Assembly (NCBI RefSeq): GCF_000383615.1 | Contig: NZ_KB911582.1 | Coordinates: forward strand, 269,271-333,270 | Length of the DNA: 64,000 nucleotides | Direction: 5' to 3' | From: Streptomyces canus 299MFChir4.1 | Lineage (GTDB): Bacteria > Actinomycetota > Actinomycetes > Streptomycetales > Streptomycetaceae | Shown here: positions 11,573-20,098 of the stretch, piece after piece | Numbering within the stretch: position 1 is the first letter of the stretch | Layout: the number at the start of each line of letters is the position of its first letter | Program-made: the position numbers and the translations under genes | The notes under the pieces: model-generated | Database searches by the model: none | What the model was told of the DNA's origin: nothing | Seen by the model: only the letters and a program-made list of their open reading frames with translations

Positions 11573-11781
11573 CCACGACGGCCCGCAAGCCGCGTACGGC
11601 GGGCAGGGGACGGGGTGGGGGGTGTCCGCCCGCAGCGGCCGGCGTCCGTTACAGAGCCCTACTCAAAGGAACCGAGCCGCCGGACCGAGGACGGATACCC
11701 CCCACCCCGGCCCCGACCCCAAACCACACCCCACGCGCTACCCAAGCCCCCACCGGAGCCGCAGCTGCGCCGCAGGCACCA

Positions 11782-11800
11782 GGGGCGCGGGGAACTGCGC
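11782..11800. repeat. Dispersed Streptomyces repeat, copy A
   Basis: GGGGCGCGGGGAACTGCGC is the exact reverse complement of a 19-base core found again at 48311-48329 and 58855-58873. It lies in the 265-bp gap between the GNAT gene and the MFS exporter. The repeat has a partly palindromic GC-rich core. Confidence 0.7.
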
Positions 11801-11837
11801 AAAACGCCCGCCCCCACCAACCCGCACCAGACACCGC

Positions 11838-13871
11838 TCAACCGCCGGTGGCATACGGCTGCTCACGATCCGACCCACACAATTCGTCATTCAGATCCTT
11901 CACCAGCCGCACAAGATCGGTGGGCCGATCGGGCCCCCACCAGTCCCCCAGCAGCTCCCCGAGCGACGCCTCCCGAGCCGCCGCGAGCCGCGCGGCAACC
12001 TCCTCCCCCGGCTCGGTGAGCAACAGATCAAGCCCCCGCCGTGTCCCCAGCCCCCGTTCCTCCACCTGCCGCGCCCCCTCGATGATCACGCCCAGCGGCA
12101 CGGACGTGCGCTCGGCGAGCAGCGCCGGCTCCACCCACCCGTACTTCCGGATCCGCAGCACCAGCCAGCTCGACGCGGGCAGCAGGTCGTACCCGGCCCG
12201 CGCGGTGATGTCCCGGTAGACCTCGCGCCGCCCCTCCCGGGTCCCGAGCACCGACAGCGCCCGGCACACCTCGTCGTACGACGACCGTTCCACGGGGTTG
12301 CTGGCCAGCGTCTCGGTGACGTCGGGTGCCGTGACCGACCCCCGCAGCGGGTCCTCCTTGAGGAACCAGGCGAGCACGAACCCGAGGAACGCGACGGGCG
12401 CCGCGTAGAGGAACACGTCGGTGATCGACGAGGCGTACGCGTGCAGCACCTCGGGCCTGAGCGAGCCCGGCAGCTCCGCGAGCCCCCGGGAGTCGGCCTC
12501 GATCCCGGACACCGAGACCCCGGGCGGCAGTTGGGCCCCGTGCAGGGCCTCGGCCAGTTTGTCCCCGAGCCGGTTCGCGAAGACCGTACCGAAGATGGCG
12601 ACGCCGAAGGACGCCCCGATGGACCGGAAGAAGGTCGCGCCGGATGTGGCGACGCCGAGGTCCTCGTAGGAGACGGCGTTCTGCACGATGAGCACCAGCA
12701 CCTGCATGACCAGCCCGAGCCCCAGCCCGAACACACAGAAGTAGACGCTCATCACCCAGGTGGAACTGCTCTCGTCGAGCCGGTGCAGGAGCAGCAGCCC
12801 CAGCGTGGTGACCGCGGTCCCGGCCACCGGGAACACTTTCCACCGCCCGGTACGGCTGACGATCTGCCCGGACAGGGTCGAGGAGAACAGCAGCCCGAAC
12901 ACCATGGGCAGCATGTGCACACCGGACATGGTCGGTGAGACTCCGTGCACCACCTGGAGGAAGGTGGGCAGATAGGTCATGGCCCCGAACATCGCGAACC
13001 CGACGATGAAGCTGATGACGGCGGACAGGGTGAAGGTCCGCACCCGGAACAGCTTCAGCGGCAGCACGGGCTCGGCGGCCCGCCGTTCGACCCCCACGAA
13101 CACGACGGCCAGCAGTACCCCCAGCACCGCGAGCCCGACGATCTGGGGCGATCCCCATCCCCAGGTGCTGCCGCCCAGCGAGGCCACCAGCACCAGACAG
13201 GTGGCGACGGCGGCGATGAGGAAGGTCCCCAGGTAGTCGATGACGTGCTTGGTCGACTTGCGGGGGATCCGCAGCACCACGGCGATCACGGTCAGCGCGA
13301 CCACACCGACCGGAAGGTTGACGTAGAACACCCACCGCCAGCTCAGATGCTCGGTGAACAGCCCGCCCAGCAAGGGTCCGAGCACGCTCGTCGCCCCGAA
13401 CACCGCTCCGAACAGCCCCTGGTAGCGGCCTCGTTCGCGCGGTGTGACGAGATCGCCGACGATCGCCATCGACAGCACCATCAGCCCGCCGCCGCCGAGC
13501 CCCTGCAGAGCCCGGAAGGCGATCAGCTGGGTCATGTCCTGGGCCATGCCGCACAACGCGGAGCCGATCAGGAAGATCACGATCGCGGTCTGGAACAGCC
13601 GCTTGCGCCCGTACTGGTCACCGAGCTTGCCCCACAGCGGTGTCGCCGCCGTGGACGCCAGCAGATACGCCGTCACGACCCAGGACAGATGCTGCAAGCC
13701 ACCGAGGTCGCTGACGATGGTGGGCAGCGCGGTGGACACGATCGTCTGGTCCAGCGCGGCGAGCAGCATGCCGAGCAGCAGGGCACCGATCGAGACGAGG
13801 ACGTTGCCGGACACGTGGTGCTCCCTCGTGTCCCGCACATCCTCCGTCGTACCGTGCGCGTCCGCGGCCAT
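11838..13871 (-). CDS. MFS multidrug exporter (DHA2, 14 TM) with C-terminal winged-helix-like domain
   Basis: A 677-residue protein. Residues 20 to about 530 form a 14-segment DHA2 drug:H+ antiporter with LDQTIVSTALPTIVSDLGG, WVVTAYLLASTAATPLWGKLGD (motif A region) and VLGPLLGGLF (motif C). Residues about 540 to 677 form a soluble domain that resembles a MarR-type winged helix: segments DEVCRALSVL, SWLVLRIRKYGWVEPALLAE and GARQVEERGLG fit helices and wing. Fused exporter plus DNA-binding-like tails occur in Streptomyces, but what the tail senses is not established here. Expected function is export of toxic compounds or antibiotics. The start at 13871 is supported by GGAGGT-like sequence on the minus strand. 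Confidence 0.8.
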   Translation of the reverse strand: MAADAHGTTEDVRDTREHHVSGNVLVSIGALLLGMLLAALDQTIVSTALPTIVSDLGGLQHLSWVVTAYLLASTAATPLWGKLGDQYGRKRLFQTAIVIFLIGSALCGMAQDMTQLIAFRALQGLGGGGLMVLSMAIVGDLVTPRERGRYQGLFGAVFGATSVLGPLLGGLFTEHLSWRWVFYVNLPVGVVALTVIAVVLRIPRKSTKHVIDYLGTFLIAAVATCLVLVASLGGSTWGWGSPQIVGLAVLGVLLAVVFVGVERRAAEPVLPLKLFRVRTFTLSAVISFIVGFAMFGAMTYLPTFLQVVHGVSPTMSGVHMLPMVFGLLFSSTLSGQIVSRTGRWKVFPVAGTAVTTLGLLLLHRLDESSSTWVMSVYFCVFGLGLGLVMQVLVLIVQNAVSYEDLGVATSGATFFRSIGASFGVAIFGTVFANRLGDKLAEALHGAQLPPGVSVSGIEADSRGLAELPGSLRPEVLHAYASSITDVFLYAAPVAFLGFVLAWFLKEDPLRGSVTAPDVTETLASNPVERSSYDEVCRALSVLGTREGRREVYRDITARAGYDLLPASSWLVLRIRKYGWVEPALLAERTSVPLGVIIEGARQVEERGLGTRRGLDLLLTEPGEEVAARLAAAREASLGELLGDWWGPDRPTDLVRLVKDLNDELCGSDREQPYATGG

Positions 13872-14033
13872 GAAGACCTCCTGAGACTCTCGTTACCCCC
13901 CCCCATCGTGGTCGGTGTGACCGCTTACGGCCTGTTGAGTCCCATTGGAAGCCGATATTCCGGGGGCTTCCGAAAGTCGGCTGTGGAGGGGTTCTGCATA
14001 ATCTCTGGAGTTTGTGAGGGGAGGGACGAACAC

Positions 14034-14984
14034 ATGGCGGAGTCGAACGGCCATCGGTGCCCGGAGTGCGGGGCACCGAGAGGGGCGGACAACACCCCGT
14101 CCTGCGGGTGCACCCGGCGCGCGTCGGACGCGCTGCGGGACACGCGTACGGCGGAGGCGGCCGCGGCGGAGGACTTCGATCCGCTGCGCATACGGCCGTA
14201 CGTGGAACTGGACGACGAGACCGCACCGGTGCCGAGGGTGCCCGCGCCGGACGCCACGATGCCGCTGCGCGTGCCGACACCGCTACCGCCACCGGCCGCC
14301 CCGAGCCCCACGGATCTGAGCCTGTTCGAGGCGGAGCGGGACGCCTCCGCGCACGCCTCGACCGCGGCCGCCCATCCGCGCCGCACCCGACGCCGTACCG
14401 TCCTGCTCGCCTCCGCCGGGGCGGTCGTGGCCGTGGTCGCCGCGGCCGGTCTCGCCAGTGGGCTGTTCGCGTACGAGCCGCCGTCGCGGGACGAGGCGGC
14501 ACCGCAGGACGTACGGCCGGCGGTCCCGGACGCGACGACGACCGCGGCGTCGGCACCCCCGTCCACGGCCACGGCGTCCTTACGGCCGTCCTCCGCACCG
14601 CCGTCCGTCACGGCGAGCGCGAGCCCGTCGGCCTCCCCGTCCCCGTCGAGGTCCAGCGCCTCCCCGAGCCCGTCCCGGTCGGCCGAGCCCTCGGCGACCC
14701 CGACGGCGTCCGACGCGACGAATCCGGCGGCCGGGTCCGACGCGGCGCACGAGGCGACTCCACCGGTTCTGCGGCGGGGGTCCGAGGGGGCGGAGGTGGT
14801 CGAGCTCGAACTGCGGCTCACCCAGGTCGGGCTGTACTCGCGCAAGGCGGCCGGGCACTACAACGAGGGGGTCGAGGACGCGGTCGCCGCGTATCAGTGG
14901 CAGCGGGGGATCCAGGTGGCGGAGCACGGGGTGTACGACCTGGTCACGCGTGAGCGGCTGGAGTCGGAGACGAGGCAACCGTAA
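14034..14984 (+). CDS. Membrane protein with N-terminal zinc-ribbon, Ser/Pro linker and peptidoglycan-binding domain
   Basis: A 316-residue protein with four clear parts. Residues 8-25 (CPECG...CGC) look like a small zinc ribbon in the cytoplasm. Residues about 122-147 (VLLASAGAVVAVVAAAGLAS) form one membrane segment. Residues about 150-240 are a low-complexity Ala/Ser/Pro/Thr linker suited to crossing the wall. The C-terminal 70 residues (LRRGSEGAEVVELELRLTQ, AVAAYQWQRGI) form a PG_binding_1 domain. The protein would connect the cytoplasm to peptidoglycan. The ATG at 14034 follows GAGGGGAGGG; the much longer upstream frame is antisense to the exporter and was rejected. Confidence 0.8.
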   Translation: MAESNGHRCPECGAPRGADNTPSCGCTRRASDALRDTRTAEAAAAEDFDPLRIRPYVELDDETAPVPRVPAPDATMPLRVPTPLPPPAAPSPTDLSLFEAERDASAHASTAAAHPRRTRRRTVLLASAGAVVAVVAAAGLASGLFAYEPPSRDEAAPQDVRPAVPDATTTAASAPPSTATASLRPSSAPPSVTASASPSASPSPSRSSASPSPSRSAEPSATPTASDATNPAAGSDAAHEATPPVLRRGSEGAEVVELELRLTQVGLYSRKAAGHYNEGVEDAVAAYQWQRGIQVAEHGVYDLVTRERLESETRQP

Positions 14985-14995
14985 GGCGGTTGTGC

Positions 14996-15034
14996 GGGTG
15001 CGGGACAGGCGCGGGCCGCGCCTGTCCCGCACCC
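14996..15034. terminator. Strong bidirectional terminator hairpin
   Basis: A perfect 17-bp inverted repeat (arms 14996-15012 and 15018-15034, loop GGGCC) lies between the convergent peptidoglycan-binding and HAD genes. It serves both directions and lacks a T tract. Confidence 0.8.
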
Positions 15035-15044
15035 CCGAGAGCTC

Positions 15045-15713
15045 TCAACCCACGTGGATCCGGAGCGTGCCGTCCGGCTGCGCCTCCACCCGCACCTGCG
15101 TCAGGTCCCGCACCACGACGTCCGGGCCGTGCGTACCGGCCCTCGGGCCGACCCCCACCACGGCCATCCCCGCCGCCTTTCCGGCCGCGATCCCCGCCCC
15201 GGAGTCCTCGAAGACCACGCACTCCGCCGGTGCCACGCCCAGCTCCGCCGCCCCCTTGAGGAATCCCTCGGGGTCCGGCTTGCTGGCGCCGACCGACTCC
15301 GCGGTGACACGGACATCGGGCAGTTCCAGCCCCGCGGCCGCCATCCGGGCCGTGGACAGCGGCACGTCGGCCGAGGTCACCAGCGCGTGGGGCAGTCCTC
15401 GCAGGGAGGCCAGGAACTCCGGCGCCCCCGGTATCTCCACCACCCCGTCCGTGTCCGCGGTCTCCTCCGCGAGCATGCGCGCGTTGTCCGCGAGGTTCTG
15501 TTCCATGGGCCGGTCGGGCAGCAGAACCGCCATCGAGGCGTGCCCCTGGCGGCCGTGGACGACCTTCATGACCTCGTCGCCGTCCAGCCCGTGGCGGTCG
15601 GCCCAGCGGCGCCAGATGCGTTCGACGACTGCGTCGGAGTTGACGAGGGTGCCGTCCATGTCGAGCAGGAGGGCGCGGGCGGTGAGCACGGTGGGGGCGG
15701 CGGTGGCCGTCAT
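15045..15713 (-). CDS. HAD-superfamily (subfamily IA) sugar-phosphate-type phosphatase
   Basis: A 222-residue hydrolase. The catalytic DMDGTLVNSD near residue 19 carries both aspartates. LVTSADVP is motif II, a lysine sits in SVGASKPDPEGF (motif III), and VFEDSGAGIAAGKAAGM is motif IV. The cap-1 insertion after motif I fits sugar phosphatases of the phosphoglucomutase/2-deoxyglucose-6-phosphatase type. The ATG at 15713 gives MTATAAPTVLTARALLLD; upstream starts would add 51 residues without homology. It ends 11 bp from a strong terminator shared with the convergent gene. The substrate is not evident. Confidence 0.85.
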   Translation of the reverse strand: MTATAAPTVLTARALLLDMDGTLVNSDAVVERIWRRWADRHGLDGDEVMKVVHGRQGHASMAVLLPDRPMEQNLADNARMLAEETADTDGVVEIPGAPEFLASLRGLPHALVTSADVPLSTARMAAAGLELPDVRVTAESVGASKPDPEGFLKGAAELGVAPAECVVFEDSGAGIAAGKAAGMAVVGVGPRAGTHGPDVVVRDLTQVRVEAQPDGTLRIHVG

Positions 15714-15906
15714 CGGCAGCTCCAGGACGTGGGACGTGGGGCTTCGGAGGTGTCGTCTCCGCACCCCCCGGAGGGACAAGGCGGCCCCCGCCCGCCGGTC
15801 AGGGAAAACGAGCGGAGGCCACTTTGTTTCTCCACGGTACAAAATCGGGCCGGTTCTCGCCACCACCCACCGGAGAACGCCCGTAACAGTTCAGCCGCCG
15901 TTCAGC

Positions 15907-16488
15907 TCAGCCGGCCACGGCCTCCCACAGGCTCCACAGCCCGAGCGCCAGCATCAGCAGCGCCGCGACCTTGGTGATCAGATTCAGCGGGACCCGCTTC
16001 ATCAGGGCCTTTCCGCCGACGATGCCGAGCCCGGCCACCGCCCACAGCGCGAGCACCGCCCCGAGGCCGACGGAGAGCGGGTCGTCATACCGGGCCGCGA
16101 GGTTCGCCGTCATGATCTGGGTCAGGTCCCCGAACTCGGCGACCAGGATGAGCATGAACCCGGCCCCGGCGACCTTCCAGAAGGACTGGTCCGCCGGGTT
16201 GCGGATCTCCTCGTCACCGTCGTCCTTCTTCAGGAGCAGTACGGCCGCGCCCCCCAGGAAGAGCACACCCGTCACCGCCTGCACGATCTGCTGCGGCAGC
16301 AGGGTGAGCACACTGCCGGCCGCGACGGCGAGCGCGACATGCAGCGCGAAGGCGGCGGCGACGCCCGCGAAGACATAGGAGGCGCGGTAGCGGGTGCCGA
16401 GGACGAGGCCGGCGAGCGCGGTCTTGTCGGGCAGTTCGGCGAGGAAGACGACGCCGAAGACGACGGCCGTCACGGTGAAGCTGATCAA
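15907..16488 (-). CDS. TMEM165/GDT1-family Mn2+ exporter under Mn riboswitch
   Basis: A 193-residue membrane protein with six to seven hydrophobic segments and the two UPF0016/GDT1 signatures: AELPDKTALA near residue 18 and AEFGDLTQIM near residue 117. These E-x-G/P-D-K/L-T motifs line the cation path, and bacterial members export manganese. The start is TTG at 16488 with GAGGA just before it. The 5' leader carries a yybP-ykoY motif, the Mn2+ riboswitch, which supports manganese as the substrate independently of the protein motifs. The gene is monocistronic as far as can be seen. Confidence 0.9.
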   Translation of the reverse strand: MISFTVTAVVFGVVFLAELPDKTALAGLVLGTRYRASYVFAGVAAAFALHVALAVAAGSVLTLLPQQIVQAVTGVLFLGGAAVLLLKKDDGDEEIRNPADQSFWKVAGAGFMLILVAEFGDLTQIMTANLAARYDDPLSVGLGAVLALWAVAGLGIVGGKALMKRVPLNLITKVAALLMLALGLWSLWEAVAG

Positions 16489-16564
16489 GGGTCCTCAATC
16501 GGTCGGGGGCTGCCCCACCGAGAGTGTTCCTGCGAAACGACGCCTCGGCACGGCAGCACACAGT

Positions 16565-16685
16565 CAGTGCACTACTGGCCGAAGGTCTCGCTGGCCGATC
16601 CCTGAAGACCTGCCTCCGGGCGCCGGCTCAGACGAGCTGAGCAGTATGTCGACGGTCCGGCGAAGAGCTACTCCCCTTCAACGCC
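16565..16685 (-). ncRNA. yybP-ykoY manganese riboswitch
   Basis: Read on the minus strand, the leader of the GDT1 gene has GGGGAGTAG (16676-16668), the invariant 5' loop of this riboswitch class, followed by two GC-rich helices. The second conserved loop, CGAGACC, is at 16590-16584, closed by GGCC/GGCC pairing. A GC-rich region between the aptamer and the TTG start can form an expression-platform hairpin near the ribosome site. High Mn2+ would be expected to turn the exporter on. Boundaries are approximate. Confidence 0.75.
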
Positions 16686-16704
16686 ATCCATCGTACGTGA
16701 TCGT

Positions 16705-16734
16705 TTCGCCGCACATCTTTTCGCCGCACATCTT
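16705..16734. repeat. Perfect tandem 15-mer in the HNH-nuclease promoter region
   Basis: TTCGCCGCACATCTT occurs twice head to tail (16705-16719 and 16720-16734). It lies between the riboswitch leader and the nuclease start, where it could bind a regulator or be a slippage product. Confidence 0.7.
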
Positions 16735-16849
16735 GTCGTGTCATGTACGCGTCATTAACTTCTCACCGTACACACATCTCCCCGCAACACGGAGCCGCGA
16801 GCATTCGAACGCCCGCGCTCCAACACCCCCGCCCCCCAAGGGAGTTCGC

Positions 16850-17494
16850 ATGCCGAAGTTCTACGCGCGTCGACGGCTGAGCATACTCGGCGCGCTCACC
16901 GCGCTCATAGCCTCCGTCGCGGTTCTCAACGGCCCGACCGCCTCCGCCGCCCTCCCCACCCCGGTCAGCGCGGCCACCGCCCGCACCTACCTCGCCTCGC
17001 TCACCGTGGCGACCGAGAACCGCACCGGCTACAGCCGGGACCTGTTCCCGACCTGGATCACCATCAGCGGCACCTGCAACACCCGTGAGTACATCCTGAA
17101 GCGGGACGGCTCGAACGTCGTCACCAACTCCGCCTGCACCGCCACCAGCGGCAGCTGGTACTCCCCGTACGACGGCGCCACCTGGACCGCCGCGTCCGAC
17201 CTCGACATCGACCACCTGGTCCCGCTCGCCGAGGCCTGGGACTCCGGCGCCGGCGCCTGGACCACCGCCCAGCGCCAGGCCTTCGCCAACGACGTCACCC
17301 GCCCCCAGCTCATCGCCGTCACGGACAACGTGAACCAGTCCAAGAGCGACCAGGACCCGGCGACCTGGATGCCGTCGGTCACCTCGTACCGCTGCACCTA
17401 CGTCCGCGCCTGGGTCCAGGTGAAGTACTACTACGACCTCTCCGTCGACTCCGCGGAGAAGAGCGCGCTGACGAGCTACCTCGCCAACTGCTGA
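16850..17494 (+). CDS. Secreted HNH endonuclease (DUF1524/GmrSD-type)
   Basis: A 214-residue exported protein. The N terminus has basic residues (ARRRLSIL), a hydrophobic core and a likely cleavage after TASA. The mature part carries DIDHLVPLAEAWDSGA near residue 120, the His-containing catalytic loop of HNH nucleases, and DNVNQSKSDQDPATWMP, which supplies the Asn and the second His-Me element. GTCNTREYIL and YRCTYVRAW contain cysteines for disulphides. It would degrade extracellular DNA or RNA, for example to scavenge phosphate. The ATG at 16850 follows AAGGGAG. A PhoD-like phosphatase gene follows 71 bp downstream. Confidence 0.85.
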   Translation: MPKFYARRRLSILGALTALIASVAVLNGPTASAALPTPVSAATARTYLASLTVATENRTGYSRDLFPTWITISGTCNTREYILKRDGSNVVTNSACTATSGSWYSPYDGATWTAASDLDIDHLVPLAEAWDSGAGAWTTAQRQAFANDVTRPQLIAVTDNVNQSKSDQDPATWMPSVTSYRCTYVRAWVQVKYYYDLSVDSAEKSALTSYLANC

Positions 17495-17565
17495 CGATTC
17501 CGTAACGGAACCTCGCCGCGGACCTCCGTCGTTCCGTACCGTACGGGGCGACGGAGGAGGATCAC

Positions 17566-19245
17566 GTGACGGATCTGCGGGTGGGACCACTGCTCAGGTA
17601 CGTGGACGGCTCGTCCGCGACCGTGTGGGTCGAGACGAGCCGCCCGTGCACCGCCGAGGTGCGCTGCTCGGACGGCACCGGTGGCGAGGCGCCCACCTTC
17701 CAGATCGCGGGCCACTACTACGCCCTGGTGCCGGTCGACGGCCTCACCCCGGGCACGGAGCGGTCGTACGAGGTGTTTCTGGACGGCACCCGCGTGTGGC
17801 CGCTGCCGGACTCGCCCTTCCCGCCCTCGGTGATCCACACGCCCACCGAGGAGGCGCCCGTCCGCGTCGCCTTCGGCTCCTGCCGCTGGGCCGCGCCCCC
17901 GGACGGCGAGCACGACCCCGTGGGCCCCGACGCCCTGGACACCCTCGCGTCCCGGATCGCCGCCGATCCGGAGGGCGAGCGGCCGGACGTCCTCGTCCTC
18001 CTGGGCGACCAGGTCTATGCCGACGAGACCTCCCCGGCCACCCAGAGCTGGCTGGCCGCCCGCCGCGACCTGAGCGACCCGCCGGGCAACCAGGTGGCGG
18101 ACTACGAGGAGTACACCCACCTCTACTACGAGTCCTGGCTCGACCCCGAGGTGCGCTGGCTGCTGTCCACCGTGCCCAGCTGCATGATCTTCGACGACCA
18201 CGACGTCATCGACGACTGGAACACCTCCGCCGCCTGGGTCGAGGACATGCGCACCCTCTCCTGGTGGCGGGAGCGGCTGCTGAGCGGGTTGATGTCGTAC
18301 TGGGTCTACCAGCACCTGGGCAACCTCCCCCCGGCCGAGCTGGCCGCCGACCCGCTCTACGCCGCCGTACGCCGATCCCCCGACGGAACCGACGAGTTGC
18401 GCGCCTTCGCCTGCCGGGCCGAGGCCGACGCGGCCTCCGTGCGCTGGAGTTACCGGCGCGACTTCGGCCGGGTGCGGCTGCTCATGGTGGACTCCCGCGC
18501 GGCCCGCGTCCTCGACGAGGACAACCGGTCGATGCTGGACCCCGGCGAGGCGGAGTGGCTGCGCGAACAGGCGCTCGCGGAGCGCTCCTCCTACGACCAT
18601 CTCCTGATCGGCACCTCGCTGCCCTGGCTGCTGCCGCATCTGGTGCACGACGCCGAGGCGTGGGACGCCGCACTGTGCCGGGGGGAGCGCGGGGCGCGCT
18701 GGGCCCGGTTCGGGGAGAACCTGCGGCGCAAGGCGGATCTGGAGCACTGGGCGGCGTTCCCCGACTCCTTCACGGCTCTGGCGGACCTGATCGCCGAGGT
18801 GGGTTCGGGTCCCGAGGCGCCGGCGACGGTGCTGGTGCTGTCGGGGGACGTGCACCACGCGTACGTGGCCGAGCCGAAGTGGCGCTCGGGCGGACCGGAC
18901 GCCCGCGTCCTCCAGCTCACCTGTTCCCCCGTCCACAACTCCGTGCCCTCCTACATCCGGTTCGGCTTCCGCTTCGGCTGGAGCGCGACGGCGCGGGCGC
19001 TCGGGAGGGGGCTCGCCCGGCACGGACGCTGTGCGCGTCCGCCGGTCTCCTGGCGGCACACGGACGGTCCCTGGTTCGGCAACCAGCTCATGACGCTGAC
19101 GCTGAGCGGGCGTTCGGCGCGGCTGCGGCTGGACCACGCGCGGGAGTCGGGCGAGGGCGGGACCCGGCTGGTGACGATCTCGGAGTCCGAACTCACCGGC
19201 GGGAGCGGACGCGAGGCGTCCCCGCTCGCCAGGCACGACATCTGA
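17566..19245 (+). CDS. PhoD-like alkaline phosphatase / phosphodiesterase (no signal peptide)
   Basis: A 559-residue metallophosphoesterase of the PhoD family. An N-terminal fibronectin-like region (residues 1-95, V-G-P-L-L-R-Y...W-V-E-T) precedes the catalytic domain with VLLGDQVYADE near 148, IFDDHDVIDDW near 209 and VLSGDVHHAYVAE near 427, which are the metal ligands. Unlike the Tat-exported PhoD encoded at 43170-44795, this one has no signal sequence and starts directly with the beta domain, so it is probably cytoplasmic. The GTG at 17566 follows GGAGGAGG. The substrate may be a phosphodiester or phospholipid head group. Confidence 0.85.
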   Translation: MTDLRVGPLLRYVDGSSATVWVETSRPCTAEVRCSDGTGGEAPTFQIAGHYYALVPVDGLTPGTERSYEVFLDGTRVWPLPDSPFPPSVIHTPTEEAPVRVAFGSCRWAAPPDGEHDPVGPDALDTLASRIAADPEGERPDVLVLLGDQVYADETSPATQSWLAARRDLSDPPGNQVADYEEYTHLYYESWLDPEVRWLLSTVPSCMIFDDHDVIDDWNTSAAWVEDMRTLSWWRERLLSGLMSYWVYQHLGNLPPAELAADPLYAAVRRSPDGTDELRAFACRAEADAASVRWSYRRDFGRVRLLMVDSRAARVLDEDNRSMLDPGEAEWLREQALAERSSYDHLLIGTSLPWLLPHLVHDAEAWDAALCRGERGARWARFGENLRRKADLEHWAAFPDSFTALADLIAEVGSGPEAPATVLVLSGDVHHAYVAEPKWRSGGPDARVLQLTCSPVHNSVPSYIRFGFRFGWSATARALGRGLARHGRCARPPVSWRHTDGPWFGNQLMTLTLSGRSARLRLDHARESGEGGTRLVTISESELTGGSGREASPLARHDI

Positions 19246-19416
19246 TACACCGTCAAGCCCGCTGGATTCGGACACACTTTCGGTCGCTGATGAGAAGCGT
19301 GGGAGCGGTTCCACGTGCGACTGCGGGTGCAACGGAAGGGATGAGAGGGGCGTACCGATGGCCAAATGTTGAACTAGCAAGCATCAAAGAGGGGCCCCTA
19401 ACGTGGAGGGCCGACT

Positions 19417-19453
19417 CGGTCCCATCCCCCTGGGGCGAGCCCCGGTGGGACCG
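19417..19453 (+). other. Long hairpin in the DoxX 5' leader
   Basis: CGGTCCCA (19417-19424) pairs with TGGGACCG (19446-19453), and an inner GGGG/CCCC pairing extends the stem. It sits 23 bp before the DoxX ATG and just upstream of GAAGGAG. It could stabilise the mRNA or control access to the ribosome site; it does not match a riboswitch class known to me. Confidence 0.5.
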
Positions 19454-19476
19454 ACCCGACCGAAGGAGTCCCCCAC

Positions 19477-19923
19477 ATGACCGGACGCCTGAACAGCGCC
19501 CAGCCATACGCCCTCGGCCTGTACCGCATCGTCGTCGGCCTGCTCTTCCTCTGTCACGGCACCGCCTCCCTCTTCGGTGTCCTCGGCGGTGCCTCGGGCA
19601 CCGGCGGCACCCTCGAAGCGGGCAGCTGGCCCGGCTGGTACGCCGCCGTGATCCAGCTCGTCTGCGGCAGCCTCGTGCTGCTGGGTCTCGGCACCCGCGT
19701 CGCCGCGCTCCTCGCCGCGGGATCCATGGCGTACGCGTACTTCAAGGTGCACCAGCCGATGGCCCTGTGGCCCATGGAGAACGGCGGCGAGGCCGCGGCG
19801 ATGTTCAGCTGGGCCTTCCTGCTGCTGGTCTTCACCGGGTCCGGCGCGTTCGGCCTGGACCGGCTGTTGGCGAAGCGCTCGACGCCGGAACGAAAGCGGG
19901 CGGCCGAGCCGGTGGCCGTCTGA
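19477..19923 (+). CDS. DoxX-family membrane protein
   Basis: A 148-residue protein with four membrane segments and DoxX features: GLYRIVVGLLFLCHGTASLFG at the start, a central Gly-rich helix pair and FKVHQPMALWPMENGGEAA before the last helices. DoxX proteins sit in the cytoplasmic membrane and in mycobacteria are linked to thiol and oxidative stress. The ATG at 19477 follows GAAGGAG. A long hairpin lies in its leader. Confidence 0.8.
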   Translation: MTGRLNSAQPYALGLYRIVVGLLFLCHGTASLFGVLGGASGTGGTLEAGSWPGWYAAVIQLVCGSLVLLGLGTRVAALLAAGSMAYAYFKVHQPMALWPMENGGEAAAMFSWAFLLLVFTGSGAFGLDRLLAKRSTPERKRAAEPVAV

Positions 19924-20098
19924 GGCGATCACGTACGGTGCCCTCCCCGCGTCCGTGGGGAGGGCACCGGCGTGTCCGGTGCGGACGCGGCAGCCGGGTG
20001 AACATGCCGCGCTCATCTCATGAGCCCCCCGTGAATCTCCTGTCACTGCCCACGCGTACGCTGTATGGCTGTCTACGGGGGAATCACGGGGAGTCGCG

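Noticed and set aside
12945..14033. N-terminal extension of the peptidoglycan-binding protein
   Set aside because: It is antisense to the MFS exporter, and a good ribosome site supports the ATG at 14034.
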